In this document: piece after piece, positions 8,882 to 16,414 of the stretch
Layout: each line of letters opens with the position of its first letter
How positions within the stretch are numbered: position 1 is the stretch's first letter
DNA from: Proteobacteria bacterium ST_bin14
Lineage (GTDB): Bacteria > Pseudomonadota > Alphaproteobacteria > Sphingomonadales > Sphingomonadaceae
DNA: 64,000 bases
Assembly (NCBI GenBank): GCA_002083655.1
Contig: MSXR01000005.1
Location: 1 to 64,000, forward strand
Reading direction: 5' to 3'
Position numbers and translations under genes: made by a program
The notes under the pieces: model-generated
Databases searched by the model: none
Told to the model about the DNA's origin: nothing
Seen by the model: the letters and a program-made list of their open reading frames with translations, nothing else

Positions 8882-9346
8882 CTACAGCATGCCCATTTCC
8901 AACCGGGCTTCGTCGCTCATCTTGGCGGGGTCCCAGGCGGGTTCCCAGACGAGGTTAACCTCGGCAGAGCCAACGCCCGGCACCGCGCCGACACGAATCT
9001 CTACCTCGGCAGGCATGGTTTCGGCGACCGGGCAGTGCGGCGTGGTGAGCGTCATCGTCACCACGGCATGGCCATCATCCGTCACGTCAACGCCGTAGAT
9101 CAGCCCGAGATCATAGATGTTTACGGGGATTTCAGGATCATAAATATCTTTCAACGCCGCAACCACCGCTTCATAGGTTTCGCCACCCGGCGCGCCGGGG
9201 GATAGGCCTTGCGGTTTTAGCGCCAGAAACCCTTCGAGGTAATCGCGCTGGCGGGCTTCGCCGTTTGCAACATCCTCCACCCGCGCGCGTGGGGGCGCAT
9301 CAACGGCGCTGACTTCCTCGATCTCGATCTTGCGTTCTTCGTTCAT
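8882..9346 (-). CDS. sufT: SufT/DUF59 iron-sulfur maturation protein
   Basis: A 154-residue DUF59 protein with an N-terminal extension of about 60 residues, typical of suf-linked SufT. The DUF59 core has DIYDPEIPVNIYDLGLIYGV and TLTTPHCPVAETMP, including the conserved Asp and Cys. SufT helps Fe-S cluster insertion under high demand. It lies 10 bases downstream of sufS in the operon. Its stop is next to a palindromic doublet that separates it from sufA. Confidence 0.9.
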   Translation of the reverse strand: MNEERKIEIEEVSAVDAPPRARVEDVANGEARQRDYLEGFLALKPQGLSPGAPGGETYEAVVAALKDIYDPEIPVNIYDLGLIYGVDVTDDGHAVVTMTLTTPHCPVAETMPAEVEIRVGAVPGVGSAEVNLVWEPAWDPAKMSDEARLEMGML

Positions 9347-9356
9347 CGGCCCATTC

Positions 9357-10667
9357 CTACCCGAAAATTCTCGTAACCCGTTCGATGCCCTTGATCAGCG
9401 CGTCGACATCGCTTGCATCACTATAGGCGCCAAAGCTGGCCCGCGCCGTCGCGTCGACCCCCAGCAGCGCCATCAGCGGTTGCGCGCAGTGGTGCCCGGC
9501 CCGGATCGCCACCCCCGCCTCATCCAAGATGGTGCCGATGTCGTGGGGATGCACCCCTTCGATTGAAAAGCTGACGATGCCGGCCGACTCCGCCGGGCCG
9601 AACAGCCGCACGCTATTGATCTGCGCCAGCGCCGCGCGGGTCCGCGCCACCATCTCGGTTTCGATGGCGTGGATGCGCTCCAGCCCGATGCTTTCGACAT
9701 AATCAATCGCGGCATGCAGCCCCAGCGCGCCCACAATATGCGGCGTCCCCGCTTCAAACCGGCCCGGCGGCGGGGCATAGGTGGTTTTCTCAAACGTCAC
9801 CCGGTCAATCATCGCGCCGCCGCCCTGCCAGGGGGGCATGTCCGCCAGAATATCCCCCCGCGCCCACAGCACGCCAATGCCAGTCGGGCCGTACAGCTTG
9901 TGCGCTGAAAACACGTAGAAATCGCAATCGAGCGCCTGCACGTCGACCACCATACGCGGGACGGCCTGACAGCCATCGAGCAGGATTTTTGCCCCCGCCG
10001 CATGCGCGATATCGGCGGCCCGTCGCGCATCGAGCACCGATCCAAGCACATTGGAGACATGCGCCAGCGCAACCAGCTTATGCGCAGGCGTGATCATCGC
10101 CGCCATCGCGTCCAGATCAATCCGGTGATCAGCGGTCAGCGGAATCACATCGATATGCGCGCCGACCTGCGCTGCCACCATCTGCCACGGCACGATGTTG
10201 CTGTGATGCTCCAGCGCGCTCAGCAGGATGCGATCACCCGTTTTCAGCTGCGTTGTGGCCCAGCTTTGCGCGACCAGGTTGATCGCCTCTGTCGCGCCGC
10301 GCACGAACACGATCTCGTCGGGCGAGGCAGCGTTGATGAACCCCGCCACGCGCCGCCGCGCCGCCTCATAGGCAAGCGTCATGTTGGCAGAACGCTGGTA
10401 AACACCCCGGTGCACGCTGGCGTAATCGGGGCCATAGCCGCGCGCGATGGCGTCTATCACGCTCTGCGGCTTTTGCGCGGTGACGGCGCTGTCGAGATAA
10501 TGCCAGCCGGGGGTGAGGCCGGGGAAGTCATCGCGGATAGTCGAGGTCGCCGCCATATCACCGTTCGTCCCGAGCGAAGTCGAGGGACGGGCCACGAACG
10601 CGCCGCTCGGGTCACGCGCCTCGACTTCGCTCGGCACGAACGGGGTGATAGGTATGACGTCGCTCAC
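9357..10667 (-). CDS. sufS: Cysteine desulfurase SufS
   Basis: This PLP enzyme removes sulfur from cysteine for SufBCD. The PLP lysine is in FSAHKLYGPTG (about residue 257) and the persulfide cysteine in RAGHHCAQPLM near the C-terminus. The protein is 436 residues, about 30 longer than usual, because residues 9-36 are a translated palindromic repeat (FVPSEVEARDPSGAF, then ARPSTSLGTNG). The first ATG overlaps the sufD stop (ATGA), which argues the repeat is translated. An alternative ATG at 10556, just inside the repeat, would give the normal length but has no clear ribosome site. Confidence 0.93.
   Translation of the reverse strand: MSDVIPITPFVPSEVEARDPSGAFVARPSTSLGTNGDMAATSTIRDDFPGLTPGWHYLDSAVTAQKPQSVIDAIARGYGPDYASVHRGVYQRSANMTLAYEAARRRVAGFINAASPDEIVFVRGATEAINLVAQSWATTQLKTGDRILLSALEHHSNIVPWQMVAAQVGAHIDVIPLTADHRIDLDAMAAMITPAHKLVALAHVSNVLGSVLDARRAADIAHAAGAKILLDGCQAVPRMVVDVQALDCDFYVFSAHKLYGPTGIGVLWARGDILADMPPWQGGGAMIDRVTFEKTTYAPPPGRFEAGTPHIVGALGLHAAIDYVESIGLERIHAIETEMVARTRAALAQINSVRLFGPAESAGIVSFSIEGVHPHDIGTILDEAGVAIRAGHHCAQPLMALLGVDATARASFGAYSDASDVDALIKGIERVTRIFG
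10561..10643. repeat. In-frame palindromic doublet at the 5' end of sufS (family B)
   Basis: CCGTTCGTCCCGAGCGAAGT and its inverted partner ACTTCGCTCGGCACGAACGG sit about 45 bases apart inside the sufS reading frame. One arm reads PSEVEAR and the other PSTSLGTNG. Confidence 0.9.
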
Positions 10668-11416
10668 AACATCCGTTCCAGCGCCGCGCCTGCCGCTGCT
10701 TCAAGCGATGCCCGCGCAGCCTCATCCGCCACATCGTCGAACACGCCGCTGATAAACCCGCGCAGCAACAACGCCTTTGCTTCGGCAGGCGCGATGCCCC
10801 GGCTGTTCAAATAGAAGAGCGCATTGGCATCAAGCTCGCCCACGGTCGCACCGTGCGCGCACTTCACGTCATCGGCATAGATTTCCAGCTCGGGCTTGGC
10901 ATTGGCGGTCGCGGTGCGCGCCAGCAGCATTGCCTTTACGGATTGGCCCGCATCGGTCTTTTGCGCATGCCGCGCCACGGCAACCTTGCCCAGATAACTG
11001 CCGGTCGCCCGCCCGCCGAGCACGCTGCGCACCACCTGATTGCTGGTCGCGTTCGGCTCGATGTGGCGCATCGTCGTGACGATCTCCAGCGTCTGCTCGC
11101 CACCGCCCAGCATCGCTGCACCCAGTTCAAAATGCGCGCTGTCGTGCAGCGTCACGTCAATCGTCACGCGGCCCAGCCGCCCGCCGGTGTTGAGCACATG
11201 GAATGTTGCGCGGGCTCCTGCGCCCAGCACCACGACATAATCATGGATCGCGACAACATCGGCATTGGCGTCCTGCACGATGACGCGGGCGATCTCATCG
11301 CCCGCCGCAACCTCGATCCGCTCGGGTGCCGGCACCGGCCACACCGAAGCGACCGCCTCCAGATCAGAATAACGCCAGGATTCATCGCGGCGGGTGGGAA
11401 GGGTCAGCGAGGTCAT
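10664..11416 (-). CDS. sufD: SufD, Fe-S scaffold subunit (short form)
   Basis: A 250-residue SufD, much shorter than the roughly 420 of enterobacterial SufD. It retains the parallel beta-helix core and the C-terminal helical region (CAHGATVGELDANALFYLNS, then GIAPAEAKALLLRGFI). SufD pairs with SufB in the SufBC2D scaffold and helps iron entry. The start MTSLTLPTRRDESWRYSD, with the WRYSD motif, is typical. The stop overlaps the sufS start. A palindromic repeat separates it from sufC, the only real gap in the operon core. Confidence 0.92.
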   Translation of the reverse strand: MTSLTLPTRRDESWRYSDLEAVASVWPVPAPERIEVAAGDEIARVIVQDANADVVAIHDYVVVLGAGARATFHVLNTGGRLGRVTIDVTLHDSAHFELGAAMLGGGEQTLEIVTTMRHIEPNATSNQVVRSVLGGRATGSYLGKVAVARHAQKTDAGQSVKAMLLARTATANAKPELEIYADDVKCAHGATVGELDANALFYLNSRGIAPAEAKALLLRGFISGVFDDVADEAARASLEAAAGAALERML

Positions 11417-11434
11417 TTGCTGCCAACCTCCATT

Positions 11435-11488
11435 GTGCTCCCGCGAAGGCGGGAGCCCAGACTGGGTCCCCGCCTTCGCGGGGACACA
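11435..11488. repeat. Paired palindromes between sufC and sufD (family E)
   Basis: GCTCCCGCGAAGGCGGGAGC is followed at once by CCAGACTGGG and GTCCCCGCCTTCGCGGGGAC. The two stem-loops are joined by a short inverted CCAG/CTGG. Confidence 0.85.
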
Positions 11489-11507
11489 TCGCGACGATAG
11501 CTAACCA

Positions 11508-12338
11508 TTACGCCGTCACCCCCGCATATCCCTCAGCCTCAAGCTCAAGCGCCAGTTCCGGCCCGCCGGTCTTCACGATCCGCCCGCCGCTCAGGATGTG
11601 CACGAAATCGGGCGCCACATAATCGAGCAGCCGCTGATAATGGGTGATCAGGATCACCGCTTTGTCGGGCGCGCGCATGATGCGGTTGATGCCGTCGCCC
11701 ACCGCGCGCAAAGCATCGATGTCGAGCCCGCTATCGGTCTCGTCGAGGATCGCCAGCTTGGGCGCGATGATGCCCATCTGCACCATTTCGTTGCGCTTTT
11801 TCTCGCCGCCCGAAAAGCCGACATTCACTGGCCGCTTGAGCATCTCATAGTCCATGCCGAGCCCCGCCGCCTGCGCCTTGGCGAGCTTCAGGAACTCGCC
11901 GCCCGACAGTGGGGCTTCATCGCGGCCCTTGCGCTGCGCGTTCAGCGCCTCGCGCAGGAACTGGACGTTGGACACGCCGGGGATCTCGACCGGGTATTGG
12001 AAGCCGAGGAACAAGCCAGCGGCGGCGCGCTCATGCGGGGCGAGGGCGAGCAGGTCCACCCACTCCCCCTCTTCCGTGCTCCGGCGCAGGCCGGAGCCCT
12101 GACCATCATCGCCAACGCTCCGGCCTTCGCCGGAGCACCAGGGGGGAGCGCGAAATTCGACCGTTCCCGAAGTCACCTCATAACCCGGCCGCCCGCCGAG
12201 CACATAGCCCAGCGTGGATTTACCCGCGCCGTTCGGCCCCATAATCGCATGCACCTCACCCGCATTGACGCTGAGCGAGAGGCCCTTGAGGATTTCCTTG
12301 CCGTCGATTTCGGCGTGGAGGTTAGTTATTTTGAGCAT
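11508..12338 (-). CDS. sufC: SufC ABC-type ATPase
   Basis: The ATPase of the SufBC2D scaffold. Walker A is GPNGAGKST (residues 34-42), the Q-loop region is FLGFQYPVEIPGV, the signature is FSGGEKKRNE and Walker B is LAILDETDSGLD. At 276 residues it is about 27 longer than normal. The excess (around residues 64-94, including WCSGEGRSVGDDGQGSG) is a translated family F repeat between the beta-strands after Walker A and the Q-loop. The frame is kept and all motifs are intact. The start is ATG, and the small membrane gene ends four bases upstream. Confidence 0.93.
   Translation of the reverse strand: MLKITNLHAEIDGKEILKGLSLSVNAGEVHAIMGPNGAGKSTLGYVLGGRPGYEVTSGTVEFRAPPWCSGEGRSVGDDGQGSGLRRSTEEGEWVDLLALAPHERAAAGLFLGFQYPVEIPGVSNVQFLREALNAQRKGRDEAPLSGGEFLKLAKAQAAGLGMDYEMLKRPVNVGFSGGEKKRNEMVQMGIIAPKLAILDETDSGLDIDALRAVGDGINRIMRAPDKAVILITHYQRLLDYVAPDFVHILSGGRIVKTGGPELALELEAEGYAGVTA
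12076..12138. repeat. In-frame palindromic repeat inside sufC (family F)
   Basis: It contains GCTCCGGCGCAGGCCGGAGC, then GCTCCGGCCTTCGCCGGAGC. It is the same element as inside mccB (1352-1408), in the same plus-strand orientation, but here it is read on the opposite strand and so encodes a different peptide. Confidence 0.9.
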
Positions 12339-12341
12339 TAT

Positions 12342-12593
12342 CTATCCAAACAAAAAATGGCTGATCGCGTAAGCAATTCCGCAAATCCCGCTCGCAAGGA
12401 CCAGTGAAAAAAAGAGCATTAACCCTTTACTGGGATTGCCTTGGACTTCATTCGACTGCGGTCCAAAGGCAGTCAACCAGAGCGCAAACAAGAGAACGGG
12501 ACACATTACCTGCGCCAACCCTCGATCCGTAGCGCCCATCCAGCCAGCAACTGCAACGGCGAGTGCCGTAACTAGATACGGAACAAATTTCAC
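12342..12593 (-). CDS. Small low-GC membrane protein in the suf operon
   Basis: An 83-residue protein with three hydrophobic segments (YLVTALAVAVAGWMG; VLLFALWLTAFG; LMLFFSLVLASGICGIAYAI). It starts at GTG, overlapping the DUF559 stop (GTGA), and ends four bases before sufC. Base composition is near 48% GC, far below sufB and sufC, so it was probably acquired. The C-terminal 16 codons of the DUF559 gene just upstream copy the end of sufB, so this gene was probably once coupled directly to sufB. I do not recognise the family. Confidence 0.72.
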   Translation of the reverse strand: MKFVPYLVTALAVAVAGWMGATDRGLAQVMCPVLLFALWLTAFGPQSNEVQGNPSKGLMLFFSLVLASGICGIAYAISHFLFG

Positions 12594-13108
12594 CCCACGC
12601 TCCCCTCAAGCGAAATCCCCAGCAGCTCCTGCGCTTCCACCTTCTCAAGCCCCTCCCCTTCAGGGGAGGGGTTGGGGTGGGGCCTGTCCGCATGCTCCAA
12701 CGCCCGAAGTATCGCTACCTTCACGCCCTCAACATTGCGCATCACATCCTCGTTCGTGACCCGCAGCACCCGGTAGCCCCGTCGCATCAACGCAGCATCG
12801 CGAGCAGCATCCGCGTCCGCATCATGCGTATCGCCGTCGACTTCGACGATCAGCTTAGCCGCAGGGCATACGAAATCAGCGATGAACCAGCCGATCACCT
12901 GTTGGCGGCGGAACTTCCAGCCGCCGAGCTGACCGTTCGACAGGTTTCGCCACAGCCGCTTCTCCGGCTCGGTGGGATTGTTGCGCATTTGGCGGGCGCG
13001 CTCGTGGAGTTCGGCGAGGGTGTTTGCGGAGAGGCCCCACCCCCTGCCCCTCCCCTGAAGGGGAGGGGTTTGAAGGCGTTTCGCGTCGTCGGTTGGCGTC
13101 AGGTTCAT
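12590..13108 (-). CDS. DUF559 (Vsr-like PD-(D/E)XK) endonuclease-fold protein
   Basis: A 172-residue protein with the DUF559 signature: NPTEPEKRLWRNL, then FRRQQVIGWFIADF, and KLIVEVDGDTHD with the expected acidic active-site residues, followed by RGYRVLRVTNEDVMRNVEGV. DUF559 belongs to the very-short-patch-repair-like nuclease superfamily; biological roles are unproven. Both termini are repeat-derived: TPPLQGRGRGWG at the N-terminus and HPNPSPEGEGLEK near the C-terminus. The last residues VEAQELLGISLEGSVG copy the SufB C-terminus. It starts by ATGA overlap with sufB. An internal start at MRNNPTEPE is possible. Confidence 0.9.
   Translation of the reverse strand: MNLTPTDDAKRLQTPPLQGRGRGWGLSANTLAELHERARQMRNNPTEPEKRLWRNLSNGQLGGWKFRRQQVIGWFIADFVCPAAKLIVEVDGDTHDADADAARDAALMRRGYRVLRVTNEDVMRNVEGVKVAILRALEHADRPHPNPSPEGEGLEKVEAQELLGISLEGSVG
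12646..12692. repeat. Left inverted repeat of the DUF559 cassette (family A)
   Basis: CAAGCCCCTCCCCTTCAGGG, then GAGGGGTTGGGGTGGGGCCT and GTCCGCA. It matches the complement of 13025-13072 with few mismatches, including the extension past the palindrome (GTGGGGCCT-TCCGCA). Confidence 0.88.
13025..13072. repeat. Right inverted repeat of the DUF559 cassette (family A)
   Basis: TGCGGAGAGGCCCCACCCCC, then TGCCCCTCCCCTGAAGGGGA and GGGGTTTG. It is the inverted partner of the left copy, with its GTGGGG side pointing inward to the nuclease gene exactly as in the short doublets at 8763 and 20941. Confidence 0.88.
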
Positions 13109-14589
13109 CCAACCGACCCTTCCAACGAAATCCCCAGCAATTTCTGCGCTTCGACCGCAAATTCCATTGGCAGCTGCTGCAGCACTTCCTTCGCAAAGCC
13201 ATTCACGATCAGCGCCACCGCCGCCTCTTGATCCAGCCCGCGCGACATCGCGTAGAACAGCTGATCGTCGGAGATCTTCGACGTGGTCGCTTCATGCTCG
13301 ATCTGCGCGCTCGGGTTGCGGACCTCGATATAGGGCACGGTATGCGCGCCGCACTGGTCGCCGAGCAGCAGGGAATCGCACTGGGTGAAGTTGCGCACGC
13401 CCTCCGCCGTCGGCGAAACGCGCACCAGCCCGCGATAGGTGTTGTCCGAACGCCCCGCCGAAATCCCCTTCGACACGATCGTCGAGCGGGTGTTCTTGCC
13501 AAGGTGGATCATCTTGGTGCCGGTATCGGCCTGCTGGCGATTATTGGTCACCGCGACCGAGTAAAACTCGCCGACCGATCCGTCGCCCGCCAGCACGCAG
13601 GACGGGTATTTCCACGTGATCGCGCTGCCGGTTTCGACCTGCGTCCAGCTGACCTTGCTGTTCTTGCCCTGGCACAAAGCGCGCTTGGTGACGAAGTTAT
13701 AGATGCCGCCCTTGCCGTTCTCGTCACCGGGATACCAGTTTTGGACCGTCGAATATTTGATCTCGGCATCGTCCATCGCGACGAGTTCAACCACAGCGGC
13801 GTGGAGCTGGTTTTCGTCGCGCATCGGCGCGGTGCAGCCTTCGAGGTAGCTAACATAGCTGCCCTTGTCGGCCACGATCAGCGTGCGTTCGAACTGGCCG
13901 GTGTTTTCTGCGTTGATGCGAAAATAGGTGCTCAGCTCCATTGGACAGCGCACGCCCTCTGGAATGTACACAAACGTGCCGTCGCTGAAGACCGCGCAGT
14001 TGAGGGCGGCGAAATAATTGTCGTGCATCGGCACGACCTTGCCCAGCCACTTCTTCACCAGCTCCGGATATTCCTTCACCGCCTCGCTGATGCTGCGGAA
14101 AATCACGCCCGCGCTTTCCAGCTCTTTGCGGAAAGTGGTTGCCACCGAAACGCTGTCAAACACCGCATCCACCGCGACGCGACGCGCGGGCAGACCGCCT
14201 TCTTCGCCGCCCTCTACGCCCGCCAGCAATTTCTGTTCGGCAATCGGGATGCCGAGCTTTTCATACACGCGCAGGATTTCGGGATCGACCTCATCCAGGC
14301 TGCCCAGCTTGGGCTTTGCCTTGGGTTCAGCATAATAATAGGCGTCCTGATAATCGATCGGATCAAGCTGCAGCTTGGCCCAATCGGGCGATTCCATCGT
14401 CAGCCAGTGACGAAACGCCTTCAGCCGCGATTCGAGCATCCATTCCGGCTCGCCCTTTTTGGCGGAGATGAAGCGGACGGTATCTTCGGTCAGGCCCTTG
14501 GGGGCGAATTCCTGCTCAATATCTGAGCTGAAGCCCCATTCATATTTCTTGTTCGCGGCGGCAATCGCCTCGGCATTCTTGGTGGCCAT
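13105..14589 (-). CDS. sufB: SufB, Fe-S cluster scaffold subunit
   Basis: A 494-residue SufB, full length for the family. The segments YIPEGVRCPMELSTYFRIN, YLEGCTAPMRDENQLHAAVV, and the C-terminal ATTSKISDDQLFYAMSRGLD are diagnostic. SufB holds the nascent cluster in the SufBC2D complex. It is the first structural gene after the Rrf2 regulator (a four-base gap). Its last 48 or so bases, encoding VEAQKLLGISLEGSVG, are duplicated at the end of the DUF559 gene downstream. Its TGA overlaps the DUF559 ATG. Confidence 0.95.
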   Translation of the reverse strand: MATKNAEAIAAANKKYEWGFSSDIEQEFAPKGLTEDTVRFISAKKGEPEWMLESRLKAFRHWLTMESPDWAKLQLDPIDYQDAYYYAEPKAKPKLGSLDEVDPEILRVYEKLGIPIAEQKLLAGVEGGEEGGLPARRVAVDAVFDSVSVATTFRKELESAGVIFRSISEAVKEYPELVKKWLGKVVPMHDNYFAALNCAVFSDGTFVYIPEGVRCPMELSTYFRINAENTGQFERTLIVADKGSYVSYLEGCTAPMRDENQLHAAVVELVAMDDAEIKYSTVQNWYPGDENGKGGIYNFVTKRALCQGKNSKVSWTQVETGSAITWKYPSCVLAGDGSVGEFYSVAVTNNRQQADTGTKMIHLGKNTRSTIVSKGISAGRSDNTYRGLVRVSPTAEGVRNFTQCDSLLLGDQCGAHTVPYIEVRNPSAQIEHEATTSKISDDQLFYAMSRGLDQEAAVALIVNGFAKEVLQQLPMEFAVEAQKLLGISLEGSVG

Positions 14590-14593
14590 CGCG

Positions 14594-15139
14594 TTATGCC
14601 TCTATTCTCAAACCGTTTGTGCCGAACCCCCGGGCATTGACTTCGCCGATCCCGAGGACAGGCTGCGTCGAGGCATGTGCCCCGAGCGCATCGCCTGTTG
14701 CCCGCCCCTCGACTTCGCTCGGGACGAACGGAATTTGTGTGGATAAACTCGCTAAACTCACCCCCGCCAGCGCGCCGCGCACCGCGCCGTTGACGACGTT
14801 CCAGTGGGGCTTCACCCGGCAATTTTCTTCGATGATGCAGTCATGGCGACCTTCGTCGACGCATGATGTGAGGACGATGGGTCCCTCTACCGCCTCGATA
14901 ATGTCGGCCAGGCTGATGCTGACCGGCGGGCGCGACAGGCGGAAGCCACCGCCGGTGCCGCGCGTGCTTTCGATCAGCCCGGCCGATGACAGGCGACTGA
15001 CGAGTTTCTGCACCGTGGGAAGCGGAATGCCCGTCTCTTCACTCAACAATGTCGCATTCAGCCGCCCCGTCACGCCGCAATGGCGCGCAGACGCGCTCAT
15101 CATCACAACGGCATAATCGGCAAGGCTGGAAAGGCGCAT
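14594..15139 (-). CDS. Rrf2-family suf operon regulator with repeat-derived C-terminal tail
   Basis: The N-terminal winged helix (MRLSSLADYAVVMMSASARH) and three clustered cysteines (TSCVDEGRHDCIIEENC) identify a SUF-type Rrf2 regulator that senses Fe-S cluster status and controls the operon it leads. Typical members end near residue 135-150. Here residues 137-181 come from a translated family B repeat (FVPSEVEGRATGDALG and onward). I start at the ATG of MRLSSLADYAV; a TTG nine bases upstream is possible. AATCGGACGGATT just upstream (15147-15159) is a small inverted repeat that could be an operator. Confidence 0.9.
   Translation of the reverse strand: MRLSSLADYAVVMMSASARHCGVTGRLNATLLSEETGIPLPTVQKLVSRLSSAGLIESTRGTGGGFRLSRPPVSISLADIIEAVEGPIVLTSCVDEGRHDCIIEENCRVKPHWNVVNGAVRGALAGVSLASLSTQIPFVPSEVEGRATGDALGAHASTQPVLGIGEVNARGFGTNGLRIEA
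14613..14731. repeat. In-frame palindromic doublet at the 3' end of the suf regulator (family B)
   Basis: One arm is well preserved (CCTCGACTTCGCTCGGGACG then AACGG). The other is degenerate and longer (CCGTTTGTGCCGAACCC then CTTCGCCGATCCCGAGG). Together they replace the normal end of the regulator. Confidence 0.82.
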
Positions 15140-15334
15140 GATTCCCAATCGGACGGATTTGATCTGATTGCTAGATGCACCTTCACCGTGGCTTCGTCAA
15201 TTGGGTCCGGGGGCGGTATGTTGGCCTGTTTGCGTGAAAAAGGATCTGGGAAGGATCTGGTTCACGCAGAGGCGCCATCCCAAAAACACCACACCGAGTT
15301 GCCACCTCGCCTCGCCCCTGCCAAACGGCCCGCC

Positions 15335-16369
15335 ATGTTCTCGCTGATCCGCCCCGCCCTGTTCACCCTTGATGCAGAGCAGGCGCATGGCCTGACGATT
15401 GACGGCTTGGCTGCCTGGGCACGGCTGGGCACGCCATTTGCCGCGCCGCCGCCCGACCCGATTCTGCGCAGCACCGTTGCGGGCATCGATTTCTCCACCC
15501 CGCTGGGCCTCGCGGCGGGCGTCGACAAGAATGGCGAGGCGATTGACGGTTGGTTCGGGCTGGGCTTTGGCAGCGTGGAAATTGGCACGCTCACCCCCCT
15601 GCCGCAGCCCGGCAACCCGCGCCCGCGCATCTTTCGGCTGGTGGCGGACCGGGCGGTGATCAACCGGTTGGGGTTCAACAATAAAGGCATCGACGCGGCG
15701 CTGCCCCGCGCTACCGCCGCCGCGCGAAAGGGCGTGCTGGGCATCAATGTCGGCGCGAACAAGGATGCAGCGGATCGGATCGCGGATTACGTTGCCGGCG
15801 TCACCCGCGCGGCACCAATCGCCGATTATATTACCATCAACATCAGTTCGCCCAACACGCCGGGCCTGCGCGATTTGCAGCACGGCGCGGCGCTGGCGGA
15901 ATTGCTGGCGGCGTGCGATTCGGCACGCGGGGCAACGCCGCTATTCCTGAAGATCGCGCCCGACCTGGAAGCTGCGGCGATTGACGATATCGCGCGGGCG
16001 GCCATCACCCACCATATCGACGCGCTGATCGTGTCGAACACCACGATATCGCGCCCGCCATCGCTCAACTCGCCGCACGCCGCCGAAACCGGGGGGCTAT
16101 CGGGCGCGCCGCTTGCTGTGCTGGCCCGCGCCCGGCTGGCCGATCTGCGCCAGGCGACCGGTGGCGGCGTGCCGATCATCTCCGTTGGCGGCATCGACAG
16201 CGCAGACGAGGCCTTTGCCAGAATCCGCGCCGGGGCATCGTTGATCCAGCTTTACAGTGCGCTGGTATATGAAGGGCCGGGGCTGGCGCGGCGGATCAAT
16301 AGCGGGCTGGCAGCACTGTTGAAGCGCGATGGTTTTGCCAGCCTGTCCGCAGCGATTGGTGCTGGGTAA
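15335..16369 (+). CDS. pyrD: Dihydroorotate dehydrogenase (quinone), class 2
   Basis: A 344-residue membrane-associated PyrD that oxidises dihydroorotate to orotate with FMN and quinone in pyrimidine synthesis. It has the class 2 N-terminal helix region (LFTLDAEQAHGLTIDGL), GLAAGVDKNGEAIDG, NRLGFNNKG, NISSPNTPGLRDLQ with the catalytic Ser, and IISVGGIDSADEAFARIRAG for FMN phosphate. The long upstream open frame is non-coding; the ATG giving MFSLIRPALFTL is the family start. It is divergent from the suf regulator across about 195 bases with no other gene. Confidence 0.95.
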   Translation: MFSLIRPALFTLDAEQAHGLTIDGLAAWARLGTPFAAPPPDPILRSTVAGIDFSTPLGLAAGVDKNGEAIDGWFGLGFGSVEIGTLTPLPQPGNPRPRIFRLVADRAVINRLGFNNKGIDAALPRATAAARKGVLGINVGANKDAADRIADYVAGVTRAAPIADYITINISSPNTPGLRDLQHGAALAELLAACDSARGATPLFLKIAPDLEAAAIDDIARAAITHHIDALIVSNTTISRPPSLNSPHAAETGGLSGAPLAVLARARLADLRQATGGGVPIISVGGIDSADEAFARIRAGASLIQLYSALVYEGPGLARRINSGLAALLKRDGFASLSAAIGAG

Positions 16370-16414
16370 CGAAGCGTGTTTGCGGATCGGCCAAACCCGG
16401 CTAGGTTTGCGCCC

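Larger units (their letters stand above)
12590..13104 (-). mobile_element. Putative DUF559 repeat-flanked cassette inserted at the sufB 3' end
   Basis: The nuclease gene lies between two inverted family A repeat copies (12646-12692 and 13025-13072). Outside the left copy is a near-duplicate of the last 48 or so bases of sufB; the sufB original ends at 13105. This gives the look of an insertion that regenerated the coding end of sufB while leaving the old end attached to the new gene. No transposase is present. The mobility is inferred from structure only. Confidence 0.6.

Noticed and set aside
12590..13108. Classical transposon or IS element around DUF559
   Set aside because: There is no transposase, and the flanks are a repeat family plus duplicated coding sequence of about 48 bases, too long for an IS target duplication.
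13024..14526. 500-codon open frame opposite sufB
   Set aside because: It is the antisense shadow of sufB; high GC keeps the frame open. The translation is His/Arg/Leu-rich with no family signature, while sufB has every expected motif.
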